From Corallium rubrum (Eukaryota; Cnidaria; Anthozoa; Scleralcyonacea; Coralliidae), in contig OZ036014.1 of NCBI GenBank assembly GCA_964035015.1, forward strand, positions 8,322,900-8,386,899: a DNA stretch of 64,000 bases, read 5' to 3'. Each line of letters starts with the position of its first letter. The first letter of the stretch is position 1. A model generated the notes under the pieces. It did not search any database, was not told where the DNA came from, and was given only the letters and a program-made list of their open reading frames with translations. Both the position numbers and the translations under genes were made by a program. Shown piece by piece: positions 46,195 to 57,180 of this stretch.

Positions 46195-46320
46195 TTTGGT
46201 CGGTCCGTATAGAGAAATATTTCCCTCGGTCTCAAAAACGACCCTCGGCCTGCGGCCTCGGGCAGCTTTTGAGACCTCGGGAAATATTTCTCTATACGGA
46301 CCTCCCAGCCGGTAAATAAC
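46195..46320. repeat. Hairpin around GGTCCGTATAGAGAAATATT
   Basis: Arms of about 35 bp (GGTCCGTATAGAGAAATATT and its inverse, then CGGTCTCAAAA and TTTTGAGACC) around a GC-rich centre. Confidence 0.8.
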
Positions 46321-46575
46321 ATATATATCTTTGCTATTATCAAACATAATCACTTGAAAATTCTACATGTTTGACGTTGTGAGAGAAGCACACGCACATA
46401 CTTCCTTCGAATTAAGTTTGGTTTATAGCAAAGATATAACCGAAAGATATATATGTAAATTATTACATTTCAAGCAAACTGAAATATCTCAACAACGAAG
46501 CAAGGAAACGAAAAACTGCAAAAGATGTTACTCTATCATTTTAAGTGTTCTTTCAAATAAGACAAACGTTTCACT

Positions 46576-46856
46576 CGATTACATAGCATGTTCTAGGGAT
46601 TTTTGGTTTATAATATATCCAATTCTCTCCTGGCATTACCACCTTAATATATATACAGAACTCGCGATCAAGCTCTCGGCAACGCCCTCCGTGGCTCAGT
46701 GGTCAGAGCATTGCACTAGAATCGCAAGGTCGTGGATTCAATTCCTGCCGGAAGGCCTGTGTAGTTGCGTTTTCGCAACTGGTCCCGGTTTGATCTTAAA
46801 ATGTATATGTTCTACACTCGAATTTTCCTTCACCCAAAATCCCTAGAACATTACTT
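46576..46856 (+). mobile_element. tRNA-like SINE/foldback element
   Basis: TGGCTCAGTGG (A-box type) at about 46692 and ATTCAATTCC (B-box type, one base altered) follow a CTCTCGGCAAC leader. The tail ends TCACCCAAAATCCCTAGAAC, the inverse of the element's left end ATGTTCTAGGGATTTTTGG. Confidence 0.7.
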
Positions 46857-47698
46857 TTATACTGTAGTACTGAAAGACCGTTCAATTCATAATTTAATAT
46901 AACTGAATATGATTGAAGGATTCATTCTTTTTAGTAATAGTAAAACTTGAAAAAGAACACGAATTTTTGCAGGCACATTTCCAACTTCTAAATTCTGCTC
47001 GCAGGCACAAAAAAATATTAATGAGGCCTGTGACTTTAATTTCCGAATATCTGATTATAACTTAAGAGGTAATTGTATACAATTCTTAGACAACCTCATT
47101 TTAACTTAATGTGGATCAAAAAGTCTTATTCTTATGTAGTTAGTAAGTATTGCAATAATCTTCCTCTCGATGTTCGTCAATCCGTAAACTTTAATGAATT
47201 TAGAAGCAAGTTCAACAATACTGTATTTTAGCAATACTATATATATTTCTGAATTTTTAAAATATTTATATGTAATGTAATGTAATTCTCACGATCGTAT
47301 TTTGAACCAGCTTTAATAGCTCATAGGCGAAACGTGGTTAAATAAATTATTCTATTCTATTTTAATATTCTACCAGTCTACCGTGATTACCACTACTATT
47401 TTTGTCTGTTTTTACAAAAAAATAATTTGCTACACATTTCATCAAAATTGCTAATCAATTTTGGTCTTTGATTAGCAAATTGTTACACGTTTGAAAAAAC
47501 CTATCTTGTGCCTTGGACACATACGATATAAAAACATTGACTGTATCTCCAATCCCCGTCTACAAAATTTTAAACAGTGTTCACAATTCGAACTAATTCT
47601 GAACTACCAAAACCGTACGGTTTTAAAAGGCGTGAACGTCCAAACTTTAGTATACAAGGCTAAAACGAGTGATTTTCTTTAGATTAAACTATAGTGGC
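46857..47698. other. Unassigned part of U3 intron 6
   Basis: AT-rich. A short LINE-like piece (SRYCNNLPLDVRQSVNFNEF readable near 47146-47205, and a TATTCTATTCTATT tail near 47350) suggests an RT-element 3' end. Confidence 0.4.
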
Positions 47699-48454
47699 CA
47701 ATGAAGGACTTCGTCAAGGCTTTCAGGGTCATTTCTGTAAAGCACTCTCAATTCGTCAGAATTTATGCCACAAAAATAAAATAGATATCGTTAGAAAGCT
47801 ATTAATTCGTAGAATACAGTGGTTTCGCGATAAACACAAACCGTTCATAGTTGTGAATTTTTTAATTAAAACCAGATGGCTTCACTCGGGGCGACTCGAG
47901 TAAAAAGCGTTTTATTTTGTTCAAAACCTTTTTTTGTAGTTTGATTCCGAGATAAATTTCCAGCAAAACGGTTTCAACATTTTTTGATATGTCGAGTTTT
48001 GCCGATTTTATTGACGACCAAAGTTAAAAATGCTGTTTTTCGACCAACATTCTGACGAAGGGCCTTCGCTCGAAACGTTAGACTCCTACGTTCTCTGTTT
48101 CGGCAGTATATCTAACCTTACTATATTTCGATTGTTGTTTCTACACTGCCTACGCAGCACGCTACTTTTATTATAATAAATAAAAAACGCTGACACCGTT
48201 TTGCTGGACATTTATCTCGGAATCGAATAAAATGAAACGCTTTGTTCTTAAGTCGCCCCGACTGAAGCCCTCTTGTCTTAATTTAAAAATTCACAACTAT
48301 TAACGGTTTGTGTTTTCGCGAAACCAAAGACACCATTGTATTCTACGAATTAATAGCTTTCTAACGATATCTAATTTATTTTTGTGGCATAAATTCTGAC
48401 GAATTGAGAGCGCTTTACAGAAATGACCCTGAAAACCTTAACGAAGACCTTAAT
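47699..48454. mobile_element. Second TTAAGGTCTTC foldback copy, with nested Penelope-type fragment
   Basis: Matches 42513-43196 on both arms. A Penelope-type fragment (48050-48180) is inserted between the arms. Confidence 0.8.
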
Positions 48455-48665
48455 TAACTTTGTTGGCAAATTTATTGACTTTATGGTATAACTGTTTTTC
48501 GTTTTCTTTTAGCATTTTTTCGTTTGATTATCTGTTAGTAGTCAAAACGGTGGATTCGCTATGTTTTTAAATAAGCACCTGATGGTTTTTAATAAAAGCC
48601 AATTATTGTGTACCTTTCTTAAATGTTATTTTACAATTTATTATGATATCAATTTTTATTTACAG

Positions 48666-50065
48666 GCGGTCATACTTGTAAGCATTGTGGTAGAATGTAC
48701 ATGTATCAGGATTACCTTGACGTTCATTTGAAAAGATGTCCCGTCCTGGCAAGTGACAAGTTATGGGAATGTAAAGACTGCAGCAGAAAGTACAGTACTG
48801 AAGAGTATCTTAAAATGCACATGAAGAATGATTGTATGAAGAATGGTAGTTTAAAACATAGTGAAAGGAAACGTTCTGGGAAGACGCATTGTTGTCAACA
48901 TTGTGGGAAAGAATTTACACGTGATTGTAGTTTGAAAAGACATTTACGAGTACATACTGGAGAGAAACCTTATCAATGTGAACATTGTGGGAAAGAATTT
49001 TCATATGGTGGTAATTTAAAAATACATTTACGAGTACACACTGGAGAGAAACCTTACCAATGTGAACATTGTGGGAAAGCATTTACACGGGTTGATGTTT
49101 TCAAAACACATTTACGAGTACACACTGGAGAGAAACCTTACCAATGTGAACATTGTGGGAAAGCATTTTCAGTTAGTTGTCATTTGAAAACACATTTACG
49201 AGTACACACTGGAGAGAAACCTTATCAATGTGAACATTGTGGGAAAGCATTTTCGCAGGATGGTAGTTTGAAAAAACATTTACGAGTACACACTGGAGAG
49301 AAACCTTATCAATGTAAACATTGTGGAAAAGCATTTTCATGTGGTAGTACTCTGAAAAGACATTTACGAGTACACACTGGAGAGAAACCTTATCAATGTG
49401 AAGGTTGTGGGAAAGCATTTTCTGATGCTAGTTCTTTCAAAGCACATTTACGAGTACACACTAGAAAGAAACCTTATCAATGTAAACATTGTGGGAAAGC
49501 ATTTACACAGGATATTAGTTTTAAAAAACATTTACGACTACACATTGGAGAGAAATCTTATCAATGTAAACATTGTGGGAAAGCATTTACCCATAATGGT
49601 AATTTGAAAATACATTTACGAGTACACACTGGAGAGAAACCTTATCAATGTGAACATTGTGGAAAAGCATTTACACAGGATAATTCTTTGAAATATCATT
49701 TACGACTACACACTGGAGAGAGACCTTTTCAATGTGAACACTGTGGGAAAGCATTTACCCATAATGGTAAGTTGAAAACACATTTACGAGTACACACTGG
49801 AGAGAAACCTTATCAATGTAAACATTGTGGGAAAGCATTTTCACGTGATGGTAATTTGAGAACACATTTACGAGTACACACTGGAGAGAAACCTTATCAA
49901 TGTGAACATTGTAGGAAAGCATTTTCACAGGATAGTGCTTTGAAAACACATTTACGATTACACACTGGAGAGAAACCTTATCAATGTGAACCTTGTGGCA
50001 AAGCATTTAAACAGGTTAATGCTTTGAAAACACATTTACGAGTACACTGGAGAGAAACCTTATGA
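48666..50065 (+). CDS. U3 exon 7: 14 diverse C2H2 fingers
   Basis: Finger codons start at 48893. Residues at -1, 2, 3, 6: RCSR, YGNI, RDVT, VCHT, QGSK, CSTR, DSSA, QISK, HGNI, QNSY, HGKT, RGNT, QSAT and QNAT. All 14 differ from each other, in contrast to U1. Linkers before fingers 8 and 9 are altered (TRKKPYQ, IGEKSYQ). Zinc ligands are intact in all 14. Confidence 0.85.
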
Positions 50066-50581
50066 ATGTGAATATTGTGAGAAAGCATTTTCATATGGTA
50101 GTGCTTTGAAAAAAACATTTACGAGTACACACTGGCGAGAAACCTTATGTGTTATCAATGTGAACGTTGTGGGAAAGCATTTACACAGGATAGTACTTTC
50201 AAAAAACATTTACGAGGATGCACTGGAGAGAAACCTTATCAATTTGAACATTGTGGAAAAGCATTTGCACAGGATAATGCTTTGAAATATCATTTACGAG
50301 TACACACTGGAGAGAAACCTTATCAGTGTGAATATTGTGGGAAAGCATTTTCAGATGGTAGTTATTTCAAAAAACATTTACGAATACACACTGGAGAGAA
50401 ACCTTATCAATTTGAACATTGTGGGAAAGCGTTTACACATGATGGTGATTTGAAAAGACATTTACGAGTACAGACTGGAGAGAAACCTTATCAATGTGAA
50501 CATTGTGGGAAAGCATTTGCGCAGAATTGTGATTTGAAAAAAAACAACACTGGAACGAAACCTTACCAGTGCAAGCCATAG
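50066..50581 (+). pseudogene. Decayed extra fingers behind the U3 stop
   Basis: At least six further finger units in shifted frames, with ligand losses (QFEHC for QCEHC twice, RGC for RVH, VQT for VHT) and a one-base gain in ATTTGAAAAAAAC-like sequence near 50110. They lie behind the TGA at 50063-50065. Confidence 0.85.
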
Positions 50582-50829
50582 TGAGCAAAAAATCATTAAT
50601 ATTTTTAGCTATTTTTTTATTTTAACAATTTTTTTTTAAATGTGCTTTGATATTAACATAAAACACATACAAGTACTGCGGGTTCAGGTTCACGGCACGT
50701 TCGTGTGGTCGTTGCAACAAATGAACAGATATAAGTGTCAAACCAGACAGAGTGCTACAAAGCGGTGGCCTGTGGCGTTCAAAACATCGCGTTAACAATG
50801 TCGCGTAAAAAATATCGCTTACTATTGAT

Positions 50830-51003
50830 TACGAACGAACGAACGAACGAACGAACGAACGAACGAACGAACGAACGAACGAACGAACGAACGAACGAAC
50901 GAACGAACGAACGAACGAACGAACGAACGAACGAACGAACGAACGAACGAACGAACGAACGAACGAACGAACGAACGAACGAACGGACGGACGGACGAAC
51001 GAA
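50830..51003. repeat. GAAC tetranucleotide microsatellite
   Basis: About 40 uninterrupted GAAC units, then GGAC variants. The ORFs with NERT or RSFV repeats are artefacts of the repeat. Confidence 0.95.
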
Positions 51004-51612
51004 ATCACACACAGAATATGAAGCGGTTGAAAGTTAGCTGCGCCCGCAAGCTAACTTTCAGGGCACCACAATGTCTTGTTGCTAGGATGGTAAGGTGTGG
51101 TTGTGGGAAAATCACTTCTTCACTGTATCTATTGTTCGCGTTTGATTGTCGTTCACAATGGTTCACAATTGTGGCAAAATATGAATAATCTTATTGAAAT
51201 CCAGCTTGACTGCAAATATTATTGCAAAACGCCGTTATTTATTGGTAACAATGAGTTATTGTCTTTGTCGTATGATGGATTTTACTGCACGTTAAAAGAA
51301 TATTATTAAGAATATTATATATTGATATACTCCCCAGGAAATTAAATGCCTGTTGCTGGATTACCACCGTCAGCAAAAATTTTGTTTATGACCAACAGAC
51401 AACAGACAACAGTCTCAGATCGTGAGACAAATGTCTTCCATGCGCAAATAATCGACCGTGTTCGTTTACGCGCCACATTTTAGTCTGTTTTATACAGTAC
51501 CGTTAATTAAAAATTGTTAGAAGGAAGTGCCCCTAATATTATTTGTAGTTATTAACAAATTATTTTAAATATGATAGCTTGTGATAGTCAGTCAATACTG
51601 TAGTCTTAAACA
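51004..51612. other. Unassigned sequence
   Basis: No gene or element ends seen, other than a short inverted AAGTTAGCTGCG/CAAGCTAACTTTC pair near 51030. Confidence 0.4.
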
Positions 51613-51790
51613 GTTCGTGACTGTGGCGTCGCTAGGGGGGACTGGGGGTCGCGTCCCCCCAGTCAGTTCTCTTTAAGATCAATTTTGAGATTCTTCCAAA
51701 TCTGGTGGGAAACTTGGGGGGGGGGGGGGGGAGGGGTGTGAGCTGAGCACTCGGAATCATTACATCCGCTAGCTGGACAAATAGTTTACA

Positions 51791-51974
51791 ATCGGAATAT
51801 GGTATAGTAGGTTAATACTGCCGAAACAGAGAACGTAAGTGGTCTAACGTTTCGAGCGAAGGCCCTTCGTCAGAGAGAAAACGTTTTCTCTCTGACGAAG
51901 GGCCTTCGCTCGAAACGTTAGACCACTTACGTTCTCTGTTTCGGCAGTATTAAGCTACTATACCATATTTCGAT
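51791..51974. repeat. Head-to-head palindrome of Penelope-type ends
   Basis: Arms of about 92 nt meeting at AAACGTTT near 51883. Each arm carries the GAAGGGCCTTCGCTCGAAAC phrase and CGGCAGTATTAA. Confidence 0.9.
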
Positions 51975-52284
51975 TGTAATTTCAACACTGCCTACGCAGC
52001 ACACTACTTTTATTACAAATAGTTTACAAGTGTGTGAATGTGTTTTTCACATTTTTCTTGCGTTAGTTCGCTCTGAAGACTTAGTGCAGCTACGCAAATC
52101 ATTCGTCTCGTAGCTGCTATGTTGTTTGGGTGTTAAGGTTAATGCAGAGGTTACAGTTAGTGTTGGGTTAGCTCTACCTGAATCAACCCGAAACCATCAT
52201 AGAATTAACTTGAAGTACGAACAATTATGACGTCATATACCGATGACGTCATATAACGATGACGTAATCATTTTGTCCCCCCCC

Positions 52285-52291
52285 CCCCACA

Positions 52292-52352
<61 letters not shown>
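52285..52352. repeat. CA dinucleotide microsatellite
   Basis: Alternating CA with one TA interruption. Confidence 0.95.
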
Positions 52353-52355
<3 letters not shown>

Positions 52356-52914
52356 TCTCCCCAGTCTGGCGACGCCACTGGTTCGTGAAGTAAGAAATAC
52401 TAGGCGATAATAAGTTACAAAGCACATGTCACTAGCCTAACATCTTAGCTGTGATCCGTGGTCTGAACTGTGTCGTTGGCGGCTGCTTGGAGCGCCTATG
52501 ATATGCCTCGACACGGCCAAGTTGATCTGCGTCCTTCGCAATTCAGCCGCTGGCTGCAAGTAAGGATGATTAGCCACCTGCCCTTTATCCTTTTATCCTA
52601 ACAACGAACGATTTTGTACTTGACAACATATCTGTTCATTTGTTACAACTTGCAACGATCACACAAACGTAACGTCATTAAACACTCAATCTGAATATCC
52701 ACAGGAACTGGAAACGTGAGCTTTCCATTGGCCAAAAGTTGATGTTTCTCTGTGGCTACACATAGTTCTGCAACAAACAATTCGGATTAAATCATTAAAT
52801 GAACGTGCCAGTCGCCGTTTCCACCCTTTTTTTGCACCGTCAATTTAAAGTTGTCTATCGACAAAGAACAACATTTTTTTAATGTTAAAAAAAGCCCAAA
52901 GAGCATGATAGGAA

Positions 52915-53128
52915 CCGTTCTATGTGCGTTAAAAATGCGAAAAAAGCTCACTTTCTCAACAAGATTCACTATTTCTGTCACTGAACCAACAGTTCTCCAT
53001 ATCGAATAATCGAATCTTTGTTGTATGTTTGCGCTTTTTCGTTTCATTAACGCCGTGGTTATAGTTCCGACACCAGATCTTTAGGCTCTATGGCTATAGA
53101 TTCGACATTGATATAACACGTGTGCAAT
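52915..53128. other. Diverged 3' flank of U3
   Basis: TATGTGCGTTAAAAATGCG and TCAACAAGATTCACTATTTC resemble the U0/U1/U2 flank block. The continuation is at 56970-57175, after insertions. Confidence 0.5.
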
Positions 53129-53809
53129 CACAGGGAGCCCATCTTGGCAGAGCGTGGGCACCTTGTGGCACACTCGATCGTGGTGTGTTTAGGAAAATAA
53201 TTAAAGGGATGAAACACGAATTCTTCCTTGTTTTGAACATCGTTTTAAGCGCCTATAGGTATTAAAATTGTAAGATAATTGAGCGAAGTAGTTGGTGATA
53301 ATGATTCATTTATCAAAATATAATCAAAATGAGGCAAAATCTCACCTTTTAGCCGTGATTTTGCAGCTAAATTACATATCGTATTTTCGAGAGATGTGTT
53401 CCGCAAGTACTTAGGACACTACATCATCGTTGACACTTCGGATAGCTACGAAATCCTACGATAAGCTTTTCAGATAAAGCGGAAAGTCTCAGGATTATTG
53501 ATTTATTGCACATTGATCTGACTCTGAGTTTCAGTCATTTTCAGTATTCCAACGGTGGCTCCCGACGATACGAGATGTCCTGGCTACTTGCGGAACACAT
53601 TCCACGTTGAACGTTTGGTGTTTCATCCCTTATATTTTTTCCTCTCCCTCCCCCCCCCCCCCCCTTTCCCCCCGTTTTTTCCTTTTTTCCGCCTTTTTCC
53701 CGCTTCCGGTAACCGTTTTTCGTTTTTTTAAATCCCCTGCCACAGTCCCCCGCGCGTCTTTCGAGTCTGCCACAGGGTGCCCACGCGCTACCAAGATGGT
53801 CTCCCTGTG
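53129..53809. mobile_element. Third CACAGGGAGCCC-type MITE, 7-bp target duplication
   Basis: Flanked by GTGCAAT at 53122-53128 and 53810-53816. The body is inverted relative to 8035-8478 and appears to contain a nested partial copy. Confidence 0.85.
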
Positions 53810-53816
53810 GTGCAAT

Positions 53817-54483
53817 TAGCCATTTCCCAAAAGAGCAGAGTAGTGGGTTCGAGTTGAGACCACAAAACATGTTGGGGTCGTTTGGAAGGACAATGGCTGC
53901 AATGCAAATGAGCTGTCAGAGTGTCGGTGTCCTTTAATTTATTAAATGAATAATGTCCATATCAACAGAAAGTATTTCACTGAGTGAGGAAAACATTCCA
54001 GGAGCTAAAATTCCACGGGAATCTGTAGAGGAATGCACTGTTGTCCAGTTAAGAAGATGCCGTGTCGTATCTTGTCTTTTTCTTCGGTGAAGCTATCATA
54101 TCTTCAACTGAACGTTGTGTGAGTTCTCTTTTAGGTGTCTCATTTATCCAAGGAAATATCGTAGGTAAATGATTACGACTCAATTTTTCTTCTCCTTCGA
54201 AGTGAGCCGAAGTGAGCTCGAGTGGTGTCTGACTTCTTAAGTGTTTTGTTCCTTCATATGTTTTTCTGTGCTCCTGGTTCTTTGGAATCCTATAATAATG
54301 CAGTTGTGCATTTCTAAAACTATTCGTGCAGCCTGGAACGCAACAATTGTAATGATGAGGTATCTTTTATATTTTATGCTCGCTCTTCAATCTCTGCTAG
54401 TATCTTGTCCTTCCAAACGACCCCAACATGCTTTGCGGTCTCAACTCGAACCCAGTACTCTGCTCTTTTGGGAAATGGCTAGT
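53817..54483. mobile_element. Element with about 78-bp terminal inverted repeats
   Basis: Ends TAGCCATTTCCCAAAAGAGC and inverse near 54462-54483. No transposase seen; internal origin unknown. Confidence 0.75.
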
Positions 54484-54850
54484 ACAGTTCATTTTACACT
54501 TAGTGCTCGTCGGATCTTTTCAGCAACAGCACAGGGTCCGGCATTCTCACTCAGTTAGATTATTGAGACATAGTGGCATATAAACACTTGGGAATGCTGT
54601 ACAATGCAGCGATTATATAGAAATATAGAAACGAAGATTAATGCGGTTACCGAACTTACGGCTGTGATTGAATTTAAGTCGCTCAAATCTGTAGATTTCG
54701 TTTTCTGCTTTGAATATCAGACTAGGTTCTGTCAAATATCGAAACTATCTCTCAAACTTTAATCGTTTGAGAGACTGGCCCCTATATATACCTGGAGCTT
54801 TATGAATATTTCATCTGTGAAAGAAAAAGATAATGTCACCTGCTTGTGGA

Positions 54851-55051
54851 ACTCGCGATCGAGCTCTCGGCAACGGCCTCCGTGGCTCAGTGGTCAGAGC
54901 ATTGCACTAGAATCGCAAGGTCGTGGGTTCAATTCCTGCCGGAGGGCCTGTGTAGTTGCATTTTTCGCAACTGCTCCCGGTTTGGTCTTAAAATGTATAT
55001 ATTCTACACTCGAACTTTCCTTCACCCTAAATCCTTAGAACATGCTGTGTA
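54851..55051 (+). mobile_element. tRNA-like SINE/foldback copy A
   Basis: GGCCTCCGTGGCTCAGTGG...GGGTTCAATTCCTGCCGG. The head folds as a tRNA cloverleaf with an AGA anticodon-like loop, a mismatch in the anticodon stem and a mismatch at the acceptor end, and no long variable arm, so it is not a normal tRNA-Ser gene. Confidence 0.7.
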
Positions 55052-55124
55052 ATCGAGTGCAATGCCCAATATCATTTATAATATACCCAATTCTCTCCTG
55101 GCATTACCACCTTATTATATATAC

Positions 55125-55319
55125 AGAACTCGCGATCGAGCTCTCGGCAACGGCCTCCGTGGCTCAGTGGTCAGAGCATTGCACTAGAATCGCAAGGTCG
55201 TGGGTTCAATTCCTGCCGGAGGGCCTGTGTAGTTGCATTTTTCGCAACTGCTCCCGGTTTGGTCTTAAAATGTATATATTCTACACTCGAACTTTCCTTC
55301 ACCCTAAATCCTTAGAACA
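55125..55319 (+). mobile_element. tRNA-like SINE/foldback copy B
   Basis: Reads as identical to copy A from ACTCGCGATCGAGC through the tail ATCCTTAGAACAT. Its left end matches 46620-46680 (CCAATTCTCTCCTGGCATTA). Confidence 0.75.
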
Positions 55320-55902
55320 TCATTCAAGATATCGATAAGCTATCAACAGTTTTCATGGATGGTTGAAGATACCACGGAGAGCCACAAATTAGGAAATATT
55401 TGGCAACGAAACGCACAAATCTAGCAGAACCTTTCATCCCTGCATTTCTCTGAGCGTGGAAACATTTCCATTGCAAAGATAAGTTTTTATGTCAATCATG
55501 TTATCATTTTCCATGCCATACATGCCCAGTCTTGTGAGCTGATACCTACTGTGTGCAATATCACAAGAAATCAATCAGTGTGGATTATAACGGTCGGCAA
55601 TCGGCTATTTGCCGACCAGAACAGAAATGGTCGGACATTTCGTATTTTTGGTTGGACGTTTCAACGCTACAAACAGGCAAGAACGAATCCAAAACCGACA
55701 ACTGTCGGTTCAGTGACAGAAAGTTCAGTGACAGAAATAGTGAAATAGTGAATCTTGTCAATCCACTGGCCATTAAGTTTTCTTTCTAACCTTTTGGTCG
55801 AAACTCAAAAGACTAAATAATGTCGGTCCTTGTGCTGGTTGTTGAATGTTAAATAAACTGTACTGCGCGTGCGTTATGTCAATGTCGGATCTATAGCCAT
55901 CC
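55320..55902. other. Unassigned sequence
   Basis: No convincing coding region; 55551-55789 ORFs lack recognisable features. Confidence 0.4.
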
Positions 55903-56965
55903 AATCTCGTCCCCAGAGCCTGCGGTCCTTTTGCCCAGCGGCAATCCTCATCAGCGGCATCCATTGAACTCTAAATAAACTGGAACGCTAACTCCATAAG
56001 AAAGGCCCTATGATTGGGTGAAGTCAAACTTCCGGCCGCTGGGGGTCGCCATTGCACGTCTGACGTCAAGAGCACCTATGAGCGGCACGTACAATGAAAA
56101 ACTGAAAACTCGCTGCAAAAAACAACCATTTTTTAGACCTAAAGTTTTTTTATAGATGATAACGAAGAAGATAGTATGTATTGGGCTTATTGGCCTTGTA
56201 CCTGAACAATTTCTACACACGAAAATGGATTGAATGACGAAATATCTGCAGAACAAAAGCAAAATTCCAGTCCGAAACTCGTACGGAAAATGCAGGTTTC
56301 TCTTATTTTTCTTTGTTATCTCAAACGTTTGAAGGTTGTCTTGCCAAGAATTAGTAATAAGATAATGCTAAATTATAGCTTTAACTCAAGTTTCAGTTGT
56401 GGAAATGCTAAATCTGACATTTTTCGATACGAAGAGTAATTCCAGAGCTGTAATAACACACGGTAAAGTGCATTTTGTTGTTTTTTTCCTACTGAAAATT
56501 TAAAACCCAACTGTTTTTGTAAACAACCTCTTCATGTTAAACCTGGGTTTCATATGTATTTTCTTTATATTTGTGCAAACCAATGGCAATTTTGGTTGCG
56601 TATTGTTGACTTTCATTTGAGAGCTTATATTTTTACTGTTTTCCTTGTTTTTACTCGTCATGTCAGTGTTCACCTACTCTACGGTATATTGGAATTTGAT
56701 TTAAGCCTAAAAGTGGTTAACAAGTTCAGTTTTTGTTTGATTTCAAGCTGTTTTTGCAACCCAGTTTACCAAATTCAGCTTCATTTTCTCTCGGTTATAC
56801 AGTAAAAGGGACTGGGATTGACGTGCATGGCGGCCCCCATGTCCGCCATTTTTGGCTTCATGATACGCCATCGAGTTATCGTTCCAGTTTACTTAGAGTT
56901 CAATGGCGGCATCCGATGGCTCCTTGCCGCTGAGCAAAAGGACCGCAGGCTCTGGGGACGAGATT
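55903..56965. mobile_element. Element with AATCTCGTCCCCAGAGCC termini
   Basis: Ends are inverted over about 40 bp (through CCTGCGGTCCTTTTG). No transposase seen. Similar CCCAGAGCC/CCCAGGCGC phrases occur near 39108 and 62620. Confidence 0.8.
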
Positions 56966-57180
56966 GATAAATAAAATCCAATCTGAATTTAAGTTGCTCA
57001 TGCACGTTTCAACTCCCATCATGCTCTTTGCGTTTAATGAACTACTTTCATCGCTTGGCTCTGCATCAAATTTAGTTTTATAAGATTATGAATCAGTTTT
57101 TGTGTAAATCTATTCAATTATGTAATAAAGTCGACACTTCTTTTTTTGTTATGCACTTTTCAACTTTCGGTTACGTGTTT
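56966..57180. other. Remainder of the diverged U3 3' flank
   Basis: AAATCCAATCTGAATTTAAG through TTATGTAATAAAGTCGACAC aligns with 4940-5120 and 17790-17960. Confidence 0.6.

Larger units (their letters stand above)
44538..46575. mobile_element. DNA transposon with long inverted ends in U3 intron 6, about 2 kb
   Basis: The left end AGTTTGTCTTATTTGAAAG is inverted at the right end near 46545-46575; arms exceed 100 bp. An inner inverted pair (about 45600-45720 and 46085-46175) is present. The interior has hairpin clusters but no transposase ORF. Confidence 0.75.
43317..50065 (+). pseudogene. PRDM9-like U3: 5'-truncated, stop in exon 4, intact PR/SET and 14 fingers
   Basis: No counterpart of exons 1-3 was found upstream. 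The exon 4 remnant (from 43317) reaches an in-frame TAG at 43365-43367 and has further indels. Exons 5 (43635-43912) and 6 (43999-44257) are open with the same lengths and splice phases as U1. They keep [26 protein letters not shown] and [10 protein letters not shown]. Exon 7 (48666-50065) encodes both C2HC fingers and 14 C2H2 fingers. A 2-bp loss in the linker after finger 14 (CACTGG for CACACTGG at about 50047) leads to TGA. Intron 6 has grown to 4.4 kb by insertions. Most likely a pseudogene; transcription from an internal promoter is an alternative. Confidence 0.82.
51621..52380. mobile_element. hAT-type element with 8-bp target duplication
   Basis: Termini CTGTGGCGTCGC and inverse of CAGTGGCGTCGC. 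Flanked by GTTCGTGA at 51613-51620 and 52381-52388. It has a G-run near 51718, a nested Penelope-type palindrome (51791-51974) and a CA repeat (about 52285-52352). Confidence 0.9.
50695..52675. mobile_element. Possible DNA element with CGTTCGTGTGGTCGTTGCAA ends
   Basis: The left end near 50697 is imperfectly inverted near 52630-52675 (TTGCAACGATCACACAAACG). It would contain the GAAC satellite and the hAT element at 51621. Extent is uncertain. Confidence 0.4.

Noticed and set aside
49173..50006. Minus-strand ORFs with repeated [12 protein letters not shown]
   Set aside because: Antisense shadows of the finger array.
50735..51037. ORF of NERT repeats and its antisense
   Set aside because: Product of the GAAC microsatellite.
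54880..54951. Functional tRNA-Ser(AGA) gene
   Set aside because: No long variable arm, mismatched acceptor and anticodon stems, and near-identical copies embedded in a mobile element; kept as tRNA-like SINE head.
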